A stretch of DNA of 26,716 nucleotides from Oppiella nova (lineage: Eukaryota; Arthropoda; Arachnida; Sarcoptiformes; Oppiidae), in assembly GCA_905397405.1 (NCBI GenBank), contig CAJPVJ010000389.1, forward strand, positions 1-26,716. Direction: 5' to 3'. Below, in pieces: positions 1-9,920 of this stretch. The notes under the pieces were generated by a model. It had not been told where the DNA came from, searched no databases, and saw only the letters and a list, made by a program, of their open reading frames with translations. How positions within the stretch are numbered: position 1 is the stretch's first letter; every line of letters starts with the position of its first letter. A program made the position numbers and the translations under genes.

Positions 1-254
1 AATGTTTGGACACTTTTATCAAGATTTGCGCCAAACGTGGCATCAATTATAATACCGGCAAAAGTGAGGGCGAGTTCTTAAGTATGTGTCAACTGCTGGA
101 GGACTACGGCTTCATTGAAATCAAACGTGTCAACCAAACCGTCCGAAACGCGAAGATCTCGCTGAAAGTGGATGACTCGGAGATCAGACACTCGTTAAGT
201 GACACACAATTTCTGAACCAAATTCTCCTGCAATCCAGTGCTTATGTCGTGTAA
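1..254 (+). CDS. CDC6: CDC6 replication licensing factor, 3' terminal exon (partial)
   Basis: This is the C-terminal end of a CDC6-type protein. CDC6 is an AAA+ ATPase that works with ORC to load the MCM helicase at replication origins in the nucleus. The frame is open from the window edge (first full codon at base 3) to a TAA at 252-254, giving about 83 residues. No AAA+ motifs are present because the N-terminal part lies left of the window. What is visible matches the CDC6/Cdc18 C-terminal winged helix: a helix around LDTFIKICAKRG, then SEGEFLSMCQLLEDYGF, then the basic wing strand IEIKR, an N-K-I-S-L-K-V type beta strand and the acidic ending DDSEIRHSLSD...LNQILLQ. Spacing and order agree with animal CDC6 as I recall it. 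There is no ATG in this frame near the edge, so the true start is upstream. ORC1 has a related winged helix, but the LL-E--G-I--KR pattern and the short tail favour CDC6. Confidence 0.85.
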   Translation, partial: CLDTFIKICAKRGINYNTGKSEGEFLSMCQLLEDYGFIEIKRVNQTVRNAKISLKVDDSEIRHSLSDTQFLNQILLQSSAYVV

Positions 255-399
255 TCGTAGTCAACCATAACTGTCACCCAATTTCTTATATTTTCATTTA
301 CCGTGTATTCAAATCAGTCTCTTATTTATATTGATAATGTAATTCACTTTTTAATATGAGATGTAATTTTTAAATTATACATTTATTTATAAGACTTTT

Positions 400-405
400 A
401 ATAAA
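400..405 (+). promoter_or_regulatory. Poly(A) signal of CDC6
   Basis: Canonical AATAAA about 145 nt after the CDC6 stop codon, followed by a T-rich and GT-containing stretch (TGGATGTGTTTCTTTGG at about 421). This fits a short 3' UTR ending near 420-440. AATAAA occurs often by chance in such AT-rich DNA, so position is the main support. Confidence 0.55.
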
Positions 406-1776
406 CTTTTAATGAATTGAATGGATGTGTTTCTTTGGATAGTGATGAATGCCATTAGAAGACAATGAATGAGACATTCAAAGCATATATTATATTATAA
501 GTGTTTTATTGTTTAATTACAAGTATTAACTGTGAAATAATTGATAATTAATAAATCTATAGATTAAAATAACTAAATAATTAATGCAAAGAATATTCTT
601 GTTGACAATTTTCGCATAACTTTATGATGACTGTCGGCAAACATGTAAGAATAAGGACAATGAAACTCTTAGTAAATGTAATTATTATCTAACTAATGAA
701 TAATTAGATTTATTATAGCATGTCATATAACACTAAATATAGTATTAATATGATTAGTGTATAAAAAATACAAAACACAATACAATGCAACATTTTTGTG
801 CTTGTCTTATAACTTAAATAGTCACTTATTTTCCGCTCTATTCTCAGAGCTTCTCAACAACTTTTTGTCCAAAAGCACTTAATTATGGTTATTTATCCGC
901 AAAATAACTCGCGAACCGCTTCAATGGTTTGCCAAAACACTGATACATCACATCAACCCATGTCTACACACTCTACACATCATTTGATTTGTTATTATTT
1001 TCTATTCATTTAAATAAATTGCTGTTAAAATATATTTTAAATAAACTGAATTAAAAATATTGTCTACAAATTGTTGTGAATTCATATGTTTAAGAGTGTT
1101 ATTGAAAACATACACTCATTTGGTGCATGAAATCTGTTTGAATGGTAAGGAATTTTTGGCTTCATTTCAATATTACTTAAAATATTTATTTAATTAAATG
1201 GTTAATAAGTTTTTATGGCAATAATTATGAATAATAAGTGATTTGATAAGAAATATTCAAATAGTTTAGTGTCTATTAGTGAGTATCGCTATGAATATTG
1301 ATGTGAATTGATGTCAATATACGTGAAGTGTTATGACATTTAGGTAGGCATTGAATTGGGGGTCAATTTACTGGCGATAAGATTGCATTGCATTGAAACC
1401 GATCAACACTTTTGCAGTGATTGTTATAATTGTTATACAAATTGATTGTCGGATTCACCGTAAAAAAGTCGTCAATTCTTGGCATATCTTTCGTATCAAA
1501 TGTTTTGTTTTGATTGCCATTCATATCAACACTCAATACAAAGTTATTCTGTATATAATGTCGTAAACAAATTGATTTGTTTTTCCGATAAAATCTCATT
1601 TTCAAGGAATTGTGTATTTGAGTCAAACAAAGTGATTGCAAATTTAGGTTATTTAATGGTTTTGACTGTTTTTTGTTTGTGGTTTGACTGCAATTAATAT
1701 TCATTAGACAGTCCTGTCTAAAAGATGGGCTTAAAATAAAGTTGCATTCAGTTTGGGTCTAAGGGTTGCCACAAAC

Positions 1777-1893
1777 CTTGTTTTTGAAATGCCTTTTCAT
1801 TGCCTTTTCCAACATGTTTGCCGAGAATTGGGGACAGAATCTCAATAATTGTTGTAATATTTCATGTATTTTCTTCACTTTAGGACTCAATTT
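1777..1893 (-). other. Possible minus-strand coding exon (unrecognised)
   Basis: Read on the minus strand, 39 codons from 1893 down to 1777 give a stretch of balanced, helical-looking composition beginning KLSPKVKKIHEILQQLL and ending LEKAMKRHFKNK. It is followed at 1776-1775 by a GT donor-like site (AAG/GTTTGT). An AG acceptor lies 89 nt further on (1689-1688), and joining in phase 0 would add about 12 basic residues before a stop. The composition is unlike the A/T-run peptides of the surrounding DNA. I do not recognise the family, there is no convincing acceptor at the upstream end, and a stretch of this length can be open by chance. It could be a real exon, a decayed gene or noise. Confidence 0.2.
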
Positions 1894-2480
1894 GTAATTA
1901 AAATATAAACTTTTATTTATTGCTAATAATTATCGATGAAATGACTGAAAACTTTTTGGGTTCTCATAGATTATACGAAATTCTTAATTATTTTTTGAAG
2001 GGATGATAATTTTGTTATATAATAAAATATTTGCTGACTATTAGTATGCGATTTGAAAATTTATACTATTATTATAAATTATATAACTAAATTGCATAAC
2101 AGCTATTTATTGTTAAATGTTTTTTGTTTGTCATTAGGTTTATAATTTATAACAATTATAAGGGTTGTAATAATTTACTAAATTAGACCCAATTATATAT
2201 CAAATTAAGAGTTAAAATATGAATTAAACAATAGACTATAAATAAAAGTATTGTCCTCCTTTTATAATATTTTATTATTAATTATTTAGTAGCTTTTAAT
2301 CTTAATTTGGAGAATAATTTACAAAAGTATGTAAATTTTATAAAAATAATCTATTCAGAGGTTTAGATGAATAATTAAAATTAGAGATTTTATTATCCAT
2401 TTTATATAAAAATGTTTTTTATTGACCAAAAGGAATTAATAATTAATACCTAAAGTATTGCAATAAAATATTTATAATTA

Positions 2481-3217
2481 TACTGTAGTTGATGAACTAC
2501 CGTACAGTATTTATCAATACAGTATATCAGTTTAAGTATGTTAAACTTTAACTGTATAAATAAAATTGTTTGTTTAAAAAAGTATGTGATATAATATCTC
2601 CACTTGTGATTCTAAACACCTAATTGTGTTTTCCTTAGTTTTAATTTTAATTCCAAAGTTTGTTTTTACACTTAATGTCATTTGTAATGATAATATTCTC
2701 GGCTTATTAGTGTCATCCTATTAATAGTAATCACACGAATTTTTCCCCTTTTCATAGCGAACATCCAGAATATCTTTATTAACTCATAATTGATATTCTT
2801 AAGTCTATTGTATTACTGAATTGCTACTATAATATAACTAAGTTACTGTATATTATACAGTATGTAGTCCACTTAATATACTGTATACAGTAATTACAGT
2901 ATGCTACACTGTAGTAACTAACAGTAGATACTCATTTTGATTTCTGGTAGAAATTATTCCCAAATTAATCATTAGTTTGATTGTGTGCTGTAATTGAATG
3001 TCTTTGCGATTATAGGACTTAACACATAACTGTCTGATAAGACACAATAAATTGCTTTTTTTTGCTCGAAGTGAGAGGAAAGTAATAATTTCATTATAAC
3101 TATCTCTACAGTAATTGACAATAATTTGGTTTCTATTTTGAATAAACAGAATATTTTTAGGAATTGTATAAATAGTTGTAAACAAAATAATCCGTTATTT
3201 CACTACATATTACAGTA
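2481..3217. repeat. Cluster of TACAGTA/TACTGTA heptamers
   Basis: Ten exact copies of TACAGTA or its complement TACTGTA lie at 2481, 2503, 2518, 2844, 2856, 2879, 2886, 2895, 3107 and 3211. Near-copies lacking the first T occur at about 2550, 2907 and 2920. Elsewhere in the window the heptamer occurs only now and then (for example near 6442, 20131 and 21680). Several copies are arranged as inverted pairs. The cluster ends about 300 bp before the MFSD11 start codon. It could be a binding-site array, a degenerate satellite or an effect of TA-rich composition. Confidence 0.5.
2844..2862. repeat. Perfect short palindrome TACTGTAT-ATT-ATACAGTA
   Basis: Two complementary 8-bp arms around a 3-nt centre, made of two of the clustered heptamers in inverted orientation. 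It could form a small hairpin or bind a dimeric protein. Its function is unknown. Confidence 0.5.
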
Positions 3218-3368
3218 ATTGATTGCATAAATTATTGTGTGCGATAAAGTTATTGTATAATTTCTTATTTTATTGTGAATATTCTTTAATTGTGATATAT
3301 ATACCTGTATTAATATATAAAATCTGAACAGTGAACTTCACACTCATTTTAATTGATTGCATGTGTTT

Positions 3369-3376
3369 TATATAAA
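3369..3376 (+). promoter_or_regulatory. Candidate TATA box for MFSD11
   Basis: TATATAAA, 155 bp before the MFSD11 ATG. This position would allow a short unspliced 5' UTR starting near 3400. Other TATA-like strings occur at about 3298 and 3315, and the DNA is AT-rich, so this is a weak call. Confidence 0.2.
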
Positions 3377-3523
3377 CTACATTTTTAGATCATTAATTGG
3401 TGTCTATAATAATAATATTGGTTATGGAATAAAAACACGTCTTTCCCCTACGAAAACAAATTATCGCAATATTTTTGCCATTACTCGCAGTATTATTGAC
3501 GTACAGAATATCTCACATAAACA

Positions 3524-5235
3524 ATGGACCGGCAACTCATAAATGTAGTATTACTTGGATTAGCTTTTATGCTAATATTCACGGCTTTCCAAACCGGTGG
3601 TATGATTCAAGTGAGTACCTGCCACTTAACACAATCGGCATATTTGTACTCAAATATCTAATTTTCAATTAATAGCAAACAATAGTAGACAGCATTCATA
3701 CCGATGATACGTCCTATACAGCCGATGGATACACGAGTTTATGTATTATATACGCGGTGTTGGCGATCGCCAATTGGTTGGCGCCCTCCGTGATCGTCAT
3801 AACCGGCCCCCGACTGGCCATGTTTGTCGGTGCTATCACTTACTGGTAATGTATTTCTATATGATTTTTATTGAATAAAACAGTAATTATTTAATTTCCA
3901 TTTTATAGCCTATTTATAGCAAACTTTTTATTCCCGAAAGTATGGGTTCTTTACTTTTTGTCATTCGTCATAGGCTTGGGAGCCGCGAGTGAGTCATACC
4001 TTTTCAATTGATTCATAAATTGTTTGCTAATTAAATGCATTTGAATGGACAGTTATATGGACGGGTCAAGGGAACTATCTGACCATCAACTCCAATGATG
4101 AGACAATGTCTCGGAATAGCGGTATCTTTTGGGCTCTATTGCAATGCAGTCTTCTTTGGGGAAATCTTTTCGTATTCTTTGTGTTCACTGAAGACCACAT
4201 CAAGAAGGAGACCCGACAGCTCACGTATGGCGTACTCACTGGTGTGGGAATCGCCGGAACTGTTCTCCTATTCTTCCTGAGAGGTGGCAACAGAACCTCC
4301 ACTGAAAGCCTTACTCTTCGCGATAGTTTCAGCGAATGTGTCGACGCTTTAGGTATTAATGAAATTGAATAAAACGACAAATTCTTGAACTAATCGTTAA
4401 ATCGTGTCCAACAGTCGGCGCGTTTCGTCTTCTGCTGACCAAAAAGATGTGTCTCTTAATGATCACAGCCTTCTATACCGGTATACCATTCATACATTTC
4501 ATTGAGTTTGACATTTATCTCATAAATCGTTTCAATTCATAGGATTGGAGTTGTGTTTCTTCAGCGGTGTCTACGGGACAGCCATCGGAAACACCAATAG
4601 TTTGGATTCAAACGGAAACGCCAAACGATTTATCGGTATCTCCGGTCTGTTGATCGGTGTCGGAGAGATCATCGGCGGCGCCACCTTTGGTCTCCTGGGC
4701 TCCAAGACTAACCGTTACGGTCGCGACCCGATTGTCATATTGGGGTACGTCCTCCATATGGTGGCCTTCTTTCTCGTATTCATCAACATTCCCGCCATCG
4801 CATCGCTCGAGAAGACTAACGACCCGTCCTATATAGACAGCAGGTGTGTGTCTGTCCGACCATTAGGCCATACGCGAGACCTAATGAAGTGATTTTGATG
4901 TCTGAAAAGCTAATTACCATTTGTCTGATAGCCTGAGCATCGCGTTATTCTGCAGCTTTCTGTTGGGTTTGGGCGACGCCTGCTATAACACCCAACTCTA
5001 CTCCATCTTCGGAGTGGTCTATCGGGACAACTCTGTGCCGGCATTCGCTCTCTTCAAGTTTGTCCAGTCCCTGGCCGGCGCCATCGCCTTCTTCTACTCG
5101 TCGTACACCGACTGTCACATCCAAGTCCTCATATTAGCCATATTCGCCTCATTGGGAACCATATCATTCTCGACAGTCGAGTGGTCCGCTCGAAAGGACA
5201 GGGATGCCGTCGGCGACACCACTCACGGAGACTGA
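3524..5235 (+). CDS. MFSD11: UNC93-like protein MFSD11, complete, seven exons
   Basis: Multi-pass membrane protein of the UNC-93 branch of the major facilitator superfamily; the animal orthologue MFSD11 is a putative transporter of unknown substrate. Exons: 3524-3610, 3676-3845, 3909-3988, 4053-4352, 4415-4480, 4543-4843 and 4932-5235. All introns are GT-AG (65, 63, 64, 62, 62 and 88 nt), and the joined frame has 435 codons plus TGA. Vertebrate MFSD11 is about 449 aa. The start ATG has a good context (ACAATGG) and is the first after an in-frame TAA at 3518-3520. Family signatures seen: LAFMLIFTAFQTGG in TM1 (residues 13-26), LAPSVIVITGPRLAMF (64-79), WTGQGNYLTINS (115-126), SRNSGIFWALLQ (132-143), GLELCFFSGVYGTAIG (235-250), CSFLLGLGDACYNTQL (342-357) and PAFALFKFVQS (371-381). 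Twelve membrane helices are expected for the family. The mid-protein loop near residues 185-212 is shorter than in vertebrates, which explains most of the length difference. Exons 6 and 7 look richer in G+C than exons 1-3. MFSD11 is more likely than UNC93A because of the WTGQGN...RNSGIFWA block and the ELCFFSGVYG block. Confidence 0.93.
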
Positions 5236-5379
5236 CGGCCGCCTCGTTGTTAACTAATTTAAATGCATGTCTATAATAATTATTATAATAATCTATTTTG
5301 TTGTTGGATTTCTACAATTTTCGACTTATATTCAGAAAATATTTTTATATGTATTTTATTAAACATTAAGAAATCTGTT

Positions 5380-5385
5380 AATAAA
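5380..5385 (+). promoter_or_regulatory. Poly(A) signal of MFSD11
   Basis: AATAAA about 145 nt after the stop codon, followed by a GTGTGCG-containing stretch at about 5406 that fits a downstream GU-rich element. A weaker ATTAAA lies at 5358-5363. The 3' UTR is of similar length to that of the neighbouring CDC6 gene. Confidence 0.6.
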
Positions 5386-5859
5386 TCTCTTGAAAAGAGG
5401 ACTTTGTGTGCGATTGTGACTAATTAATGGACAATCGCTGCTACCCATCACATCTACGTGTATTAAACTGTATTAGCGGTCATATTATCAATAAGTTTCA
5501 AAGTACTGCCAATTCTTTATAGGCATATAGTGTCCAGGTATCTGTATATTGTCAGTTGCCACTCATTTATCGGTTGTATATCATGTTTATCAAGTGGTAT
5601 GAAAGGTTGAGGTGGTGTTTGGGTACAGGAAAGGCCTATTTGTGGTGCACAAAGTGGTCTAATTAGTGAATGATAGCAATGATAGCAATGAACGGATACA
5701 ACAGTTCAGAGAGAGAAGTGATGGCAAAGTCATAGCGAGTGATGTGTCCTATAGTTTGTGCGTTCAATGTATGAGTAGTTTTGGCGCTGCTTTCAGTCAA
5801 AGCGTGCATTGAATGCAACACTCACTCCACTATTGACTCAATGTTTGCATTCATTTATT
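5386..5859. other. Flank after MFSD11, no supported gene
   Basis: Moderately AT-rich sequence, less extreme than the CDC6-MFSD11 spacer. A plus-strand frame stays open for about 50 codons from about 5665 to 5810 and includes a short direct repeat of AATGATAGC (about 5669-5687). It lacks a start context, splice sites or similarity I recognise. It ends at a single N. Confidence 0.5.
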
Positions 5860-5860
5860 N
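5860..5860. other. Single N, probable contig join
   Basis: One undetermined base. The next base (5861) is the first base of a 236-bp inverted copy of 7296-7531. Such a coincidence suggests that the N marks a scaffold join or patched gap rather than a miscalled base. Confidence 0.6.
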
Positions 5861-6096
5861 CTTTAACCAAAAGAGCTTTTTTAACATCAATTAATCGATG
5901 CGTTTCTGATTAGAATAACATTAAAAGTAAGTCTTATTCCCATTAATAATATTATTGACGAACAGAATAATAAAATAACACAAAAACTATAATTAAAGAC
6001 ATGCGAAATGTCATAAAAATTAATTTTTCATAAAATCCAGATAAATATTATTATCGAGAATTCACATTAAATTACACTCATTAGAGAGATGGATAG
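5861..6096 (+). repeat. Inverted repeat, left arm (236 bp)
   Basis: The reverse complement of 7296-7531 with no mismatch that I could find when comparing base by base. It begins CTTTAACCAAAAGAGC and ends GAGATGGATAG. Beyond the inner end both arms continue into purine tracts on the same strand sense, differing first by one base (GATAGAG versus GATAGGG), and then diverge. No transposase-like frame lies between the arms and no clear target-site duplication flanks them. Confidence 0.9.
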
Positions 6097-6140
6097 AGAG
6101 AGAGAGAGAGAGAGAGAGTGAGAGAGAGAGAGAGAGAGAG
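6094..6140 (+). repeat. (GA)n microsatellite
   Basis: About 47 bp with one GTGA interruption near 6119. First long GA tract in the window, at the inner end of the left inverted-repeat arm. Confidence 0.95.
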
Positions 6141-7257
6141 CCGGGAGTTTGTGTTGTGAGGCATCTTATTCTGTATGTAATACTACTTATAAGAGGCGAA
6201 CAAACCCTAAGAACAAACGGATAGTAAGACCAAAAATAGTGAGTGTTTACACAAATATTGGATGACTAGCATAGCATTGCTAATGAAAGACACCATTGCC
6301 TCCAATTAATCCTATGCTCACAAACACATCATTGCTTTCATTGTAACTCTTCTTTTTAAAACACAATTTGTTTTAATATTTATAACAAACGGAAAGTAAA
6401 ATAACAGTTATTTTTAAGTATGTTTCATATTTTGTGGCTTACAGTATGTTTACAATAGTTGCTAACATAAACTGTAAGGTACTTAGCTTGTTTATCAGTG
6501 ATAAATCTCTTGCCTCCCCTCCCTCTACCAGAAATTAAGGCTTACTTTTGAGGTGAATTGCGGAATGAGTACTCATTTAATGCATTTTTATAAGTGAATT
6601 GCTTTATTCCCGTCTCATTTTGAATAACTAAACGACTATATGTGTTATTACACCTCCATTACGATTACGGGAGCATCATATGAGTGGCAATCATATCTCC
6701 CACTATCCATACGATCTGTATATCAAGCGTTGGTTTGACTCCTTTTAGCCATTTATTATATCTTAATATCTCATGTATTTCGGTGTTTATGCTATGATTT
6801 GTCCGCATTTCGTATGCATTTATGTGTTATGTTTGTCAGTCCAGTGCTCCACTCACTCCAGACTAACGGTGCGAAGTTTGTGATGGAGAGGGGAAAGGCA
6901 TCCACACGACTAGTGAACCACTTTATCCAATTCACTCGACACTAAATCTTAATTAATTTATATGGAAATAATCAGTTGTGTTGGCCTTTCAGTGCAATTT
7001 GGGTGCAATTGCTTCTTATGATTATTATTTTCATTACATTTACTTCAATAATAAAGACGAAAGCATTTTATTTTTGTTTATCACATGAATTATATTTATA
7101 TATATATACGGTTATTATTGTTTGATATTTTATTTTTCCAATTTTGCTCACCATATAATGGTGGCTATAATTTTTAATTTAATAAACATTTATGTAATAC
7201 TAATGTACTTATAAATAAATTGTTATAATAGTTATTAGGTTTTCCTATTTTTGCTCA

Positions 7258-7258
<1 letters not shown>
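6141..7258. other. Spacer between inverted-repeat arms, no supported gene
   Basis: Roughly 1.1 kb of AT-rich single-copy sequence with no frame that looks coding. It includes a short AT-dinucleotide run near 7095-7108 and a CCTCCCCTCCCTCT pyrimidine run near 6513. If the arms are a real fold-back element, this is its loop. Confidence 0.6.

Positions 7259-7295
<37 letters not shown>
7259..7295 (+). repeat. (CT)n microsatellite
   Basis: About 37 bp. It is the mirror counterpart of the GA tract at 6094-6140 and sits at the inner end of the right inverted-repeat arm. Confidence 0.95.
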
Positions 7296-7297
<2 letters not shown>

Positions 7298-7531
7298 ATC
7301 CATCTCTCTAATGAGTGTAATTTAATGTGAATTCTCGATAATAATATTTATCTGGATTTTATGAAAAATTAATTTTTATGACATTTCGCATGTCTTTAAT
7401 TATAGTTTTTGTGTTATTTTATTATTCTGTTCGTCAATAATATTATTAATGGGAATAAGACTTACTTTTAATGTTATTCTAATCAGAAACGCATCGATTA
7501 ATTGATGTTAAAAAAGCTCTTTTGGTTAAAG
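7296..7531 (-). repeat. Inverted repeat, right arm (236 bp)
   Basis: Reverse complement of 5861-6096. Its outer end (GGTTAAAG) falls inside a 9-bp direct tandem TTAAAGCAG x2 at 7526-7543. The sequence continues normally past 7543, whereas the left arm begins abruptly at an N. The right copy is therefore probably the native locus and the left one the secondary copy. Confidence 0.9.
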
Positions 7532-7693
7532 CAGTTAAAGCAGTGCCAGGAATATAATGATATGTTTTTGATGCAAAAATTGCAATAATTAGGGATATGT
7601 TTCCATTAATTTTGCTGAAATGAGTTGTTTTGAGTGAATATTAAACACTACGACACAGAGTAAAGACTATTAATTTTTCTCCTTTGCATCCCA

Positions 7694-7724
7694 TTCTCTC
7701 TCTCTCTCTCCCTCTCTCTCTCTC

Positions 7725-7756
<32 letters not shown>
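7694..7756 (+). repeat. Interrupted (CT)n microsatellite
   Basis: About 63 bp, the longest pyrimidine tract in the window. It has CC and TTCC interruptions, which suggest an older repeat. Confidence 0.95.
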
Positions 7757-7759
<3 letters not shown>

Positions 7760-8052
7760 TAGAACTAAAAAAGTAAGAAAATTTTTATTTAACTATAATA
7801 TCTGTAATGTTTGCTCTTTTTAAAGGGAAGGGACTCCTATAGTATATAAATATATCGCTTATGTATTCCTATAAAAATTGATTAATGATTTTCTTAGGCG
7901 TTAAATATTTATTCACAATTTGAACGCTTCAGAAATGTATTACTTTTTTAGACTCAAAAATAGATGAGAGAAGAATACGTATACACAAGAAGTATACGAT
8001 ATATCGCTTATATTGAGAGCCCGTTTGCCATTAAATGAGTGTTTTTGCATCA

Positions 8053-8055
<3 letters not shown>

Positions 8056-8086
<31 letters not shown>
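8056..8086 (+). repeat. (CT)n microsatellite
   Basis: Uninterrupted, about 31 bp, between TCACTTT and AACACC. Confidence 0.95.
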
Positions 8087-8089
<3 letters not shown>

Positions 8090-9501
8090 ACCAATACACA
8101 TAAAATAAGACCATTTTTTGCATTAGTTTGGCGAAAGAGCAGCCAATCCTTTGATTACATCCATAGTATTGACGCAAACAGAGAGAAAGCAAAGCATATA
8201 ATCGGATGACGAGAATGTATTTGTAAGTTAAGAAATACTCTGTTTATATGCCGTGTAATGCGTTCACATGTTTGAGGCCATCAAAGTCTACATTTAATAT
8301 TAACGTCTTATATAACGGTTAAAAGTATTGGAAAGCGAGAGTCTGTCGGAGTTCCCACTGTTTAAGTAGGAGTTTTCGGTGAGACATCGCTAGGAAAGAG
8401 GAAAATCGCAATAAAAAGGCAAACAATTGGACGCTAAAAGAGCAGACAATGTATGGATATGTTTGGCGTTCAAATGTATGGTCACATGCATTGGTGGCAA
8501 TGGTGTGAGAGTTTGCCAATAATGGTGTGAAAGTGTGAAATGCCTGCGGACTCCAATCGATAATATGAAAGCACTGGCAATTGGCCTAAACTTAATAAAA
8601 GCAACGACACATACCATGGCCTGGCTATACTGGCCACTACTACCAGCACTATGTACTGGAGGGCCAACACACACAACACCATATTATACAAACACTTCAA
8701 TTATATTATTGAGATTTGGCCTCACAATTGCACGGTATATAGAGTATACCCGTATATATAATGTGTGTATAGATATTATTATAAGCAATACGTTTGTGTT
8801 AATATTGTTTCGCCGATTTCTACTCTCCATTTAATCCGTTGGGATTGCAATCGATGGCAATAACGAGTTTTCATCAAACGATTGCCACTCACTTCGCTGT
8901 ACAACAACTTCCACACCGTATCTCTCATCTCAACATCTCATAAGTCCATTAAATCTAAGATATCTCTTATATAAATATTGCACAGTTTGGGCATAAAAAT
9001 CATAATTGTTGCCAAAATGCCATAACAATACACTCCATGTCTCTCTCCCTCCCCATCTACCCATTGAATGCCTGTGTGCTCGTAGAGCTAAACACCCTTT
9101 TGTAGGGTTTCTTATATGCAATAAATCCAATGGAAAACAATCGACAATTTTTAGGCAATCATTTGCCGTTCACTTTATGCGCTCACAATATTGTCTCTCA
9201 TACGATATCATATATCAAACGCTTAATAATCATTAGATAAAAATTTCTGGACATATAATCTCCGAAAATGAGATTCTTTTCGGCAATCGATTCTCGACTC
9301 CAAACATCTTTCCAGAGGAGAGAGAGACAGTCATCGACGCCAATGACCAGCGCTTACAGTGCGGCACAAGTATTCAATTTATGGGTCGAGCCATGAATAT
9401 ATGAATAGTTTTACATAAATTGATATCCATTTCTAAAACAAATATATTTGTAATAGAGAGCCAAATGACGGTCATATAAAACGATAGGACAACACATATT
9501 G

Positions 9502-9502
9502 G

Positions 9503-9531
<29 letters not shown>
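9502..9531 (+). repeat. (GA)n microsatellite
   Basis: Uninterrupted, about 30 bp, preceded by GGG and followed by AAAGTGATG. Confidence 0.95.
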
Positions 9532-9534
<3 letters not shown>

Positions 9535-9872
9535 TGATGAAACATATTGTGGTATCAGAGGCTGAGGCCTATTTCCATGTCATTTCCTATTGGATGGTCT
9601 CTGGAAGCGGATGTTAGTTATGCATGCAATTCATGGCAGCAATAAAAATAAGATATAATAAAAGTGATCGACAAATGACAGCATCCGAAAGGTTTTGTTA
9701 ACTCATCTCATATTTTGCTCTTCAATACAACATAAGAATACATAAGAATAACAACAAAAATAACAACAATAACGACGAGAAGAATATAATATGATATATA
9801 AATGTGAGCCAACAGTGAAAGGGAGCAGAGATATAATCAGATGAATACAAAAAATTGAGGCAAAGGAGTGCA

Positions 9873-9875
<3 letters not shown>

Positions 9876-9920
<45 letters not shown>
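9876..9920 (+). repeat. (GA)n microsatellite
   Basis: About 45 bp with one GGA phase shift near 9906. It gives the Ser-Leu repeat peptide of the antisense frame, which is not a gene. Confidence 0.95.

Larger units (their letters stand above)
255..3523. other. AT-rich intergenic spacer between CDC6 and MFSD11
   Basis: Contains the CDC6 3' UTR at the left and the MFSD11 promoter and 5' UTR at the right. In between the DNA is very AT-rich, with long A/T runs and frequent stops in all frames. Two less AT-rich islands (about 800-980 and about 1340-1890) stand out. A heptamer cluster lies at 2481-3217. No long (GA)n tract occurs here, unlike everything right of 5.86 kb. No gene can be firmly supported. 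Confidence 0.7.

Noticed and set aside
1363-1704. 113-codon minus-strand frame between CDC6 and MFSD11
   Set aside because: Asn-rich and Lys-rich composition, no recognised domain, and its frame does not join in phase with the exon-like stretch at 1893-1777. The middle part is not purely low-complexity, so it is noted but not called.
2904-3185. 93-codon minus-strand frame
   Set aside because: It overlaps the heptamer cluster, has no family similarity I recognise and no splice or start context.
4075-4380. 101-codon minus-strand frame
   Set aside because: Antisense shadow of MFSD11 exon 4, which is strongly supported on the plus strand.
5861-7531. Terminal-inverted-repeat DNA transposon
   Set aside because: No transposase frame between the arms, no target-site duplication, and the left edge coincides with an N. 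Kept only as an alternative to an assembly fold-back.
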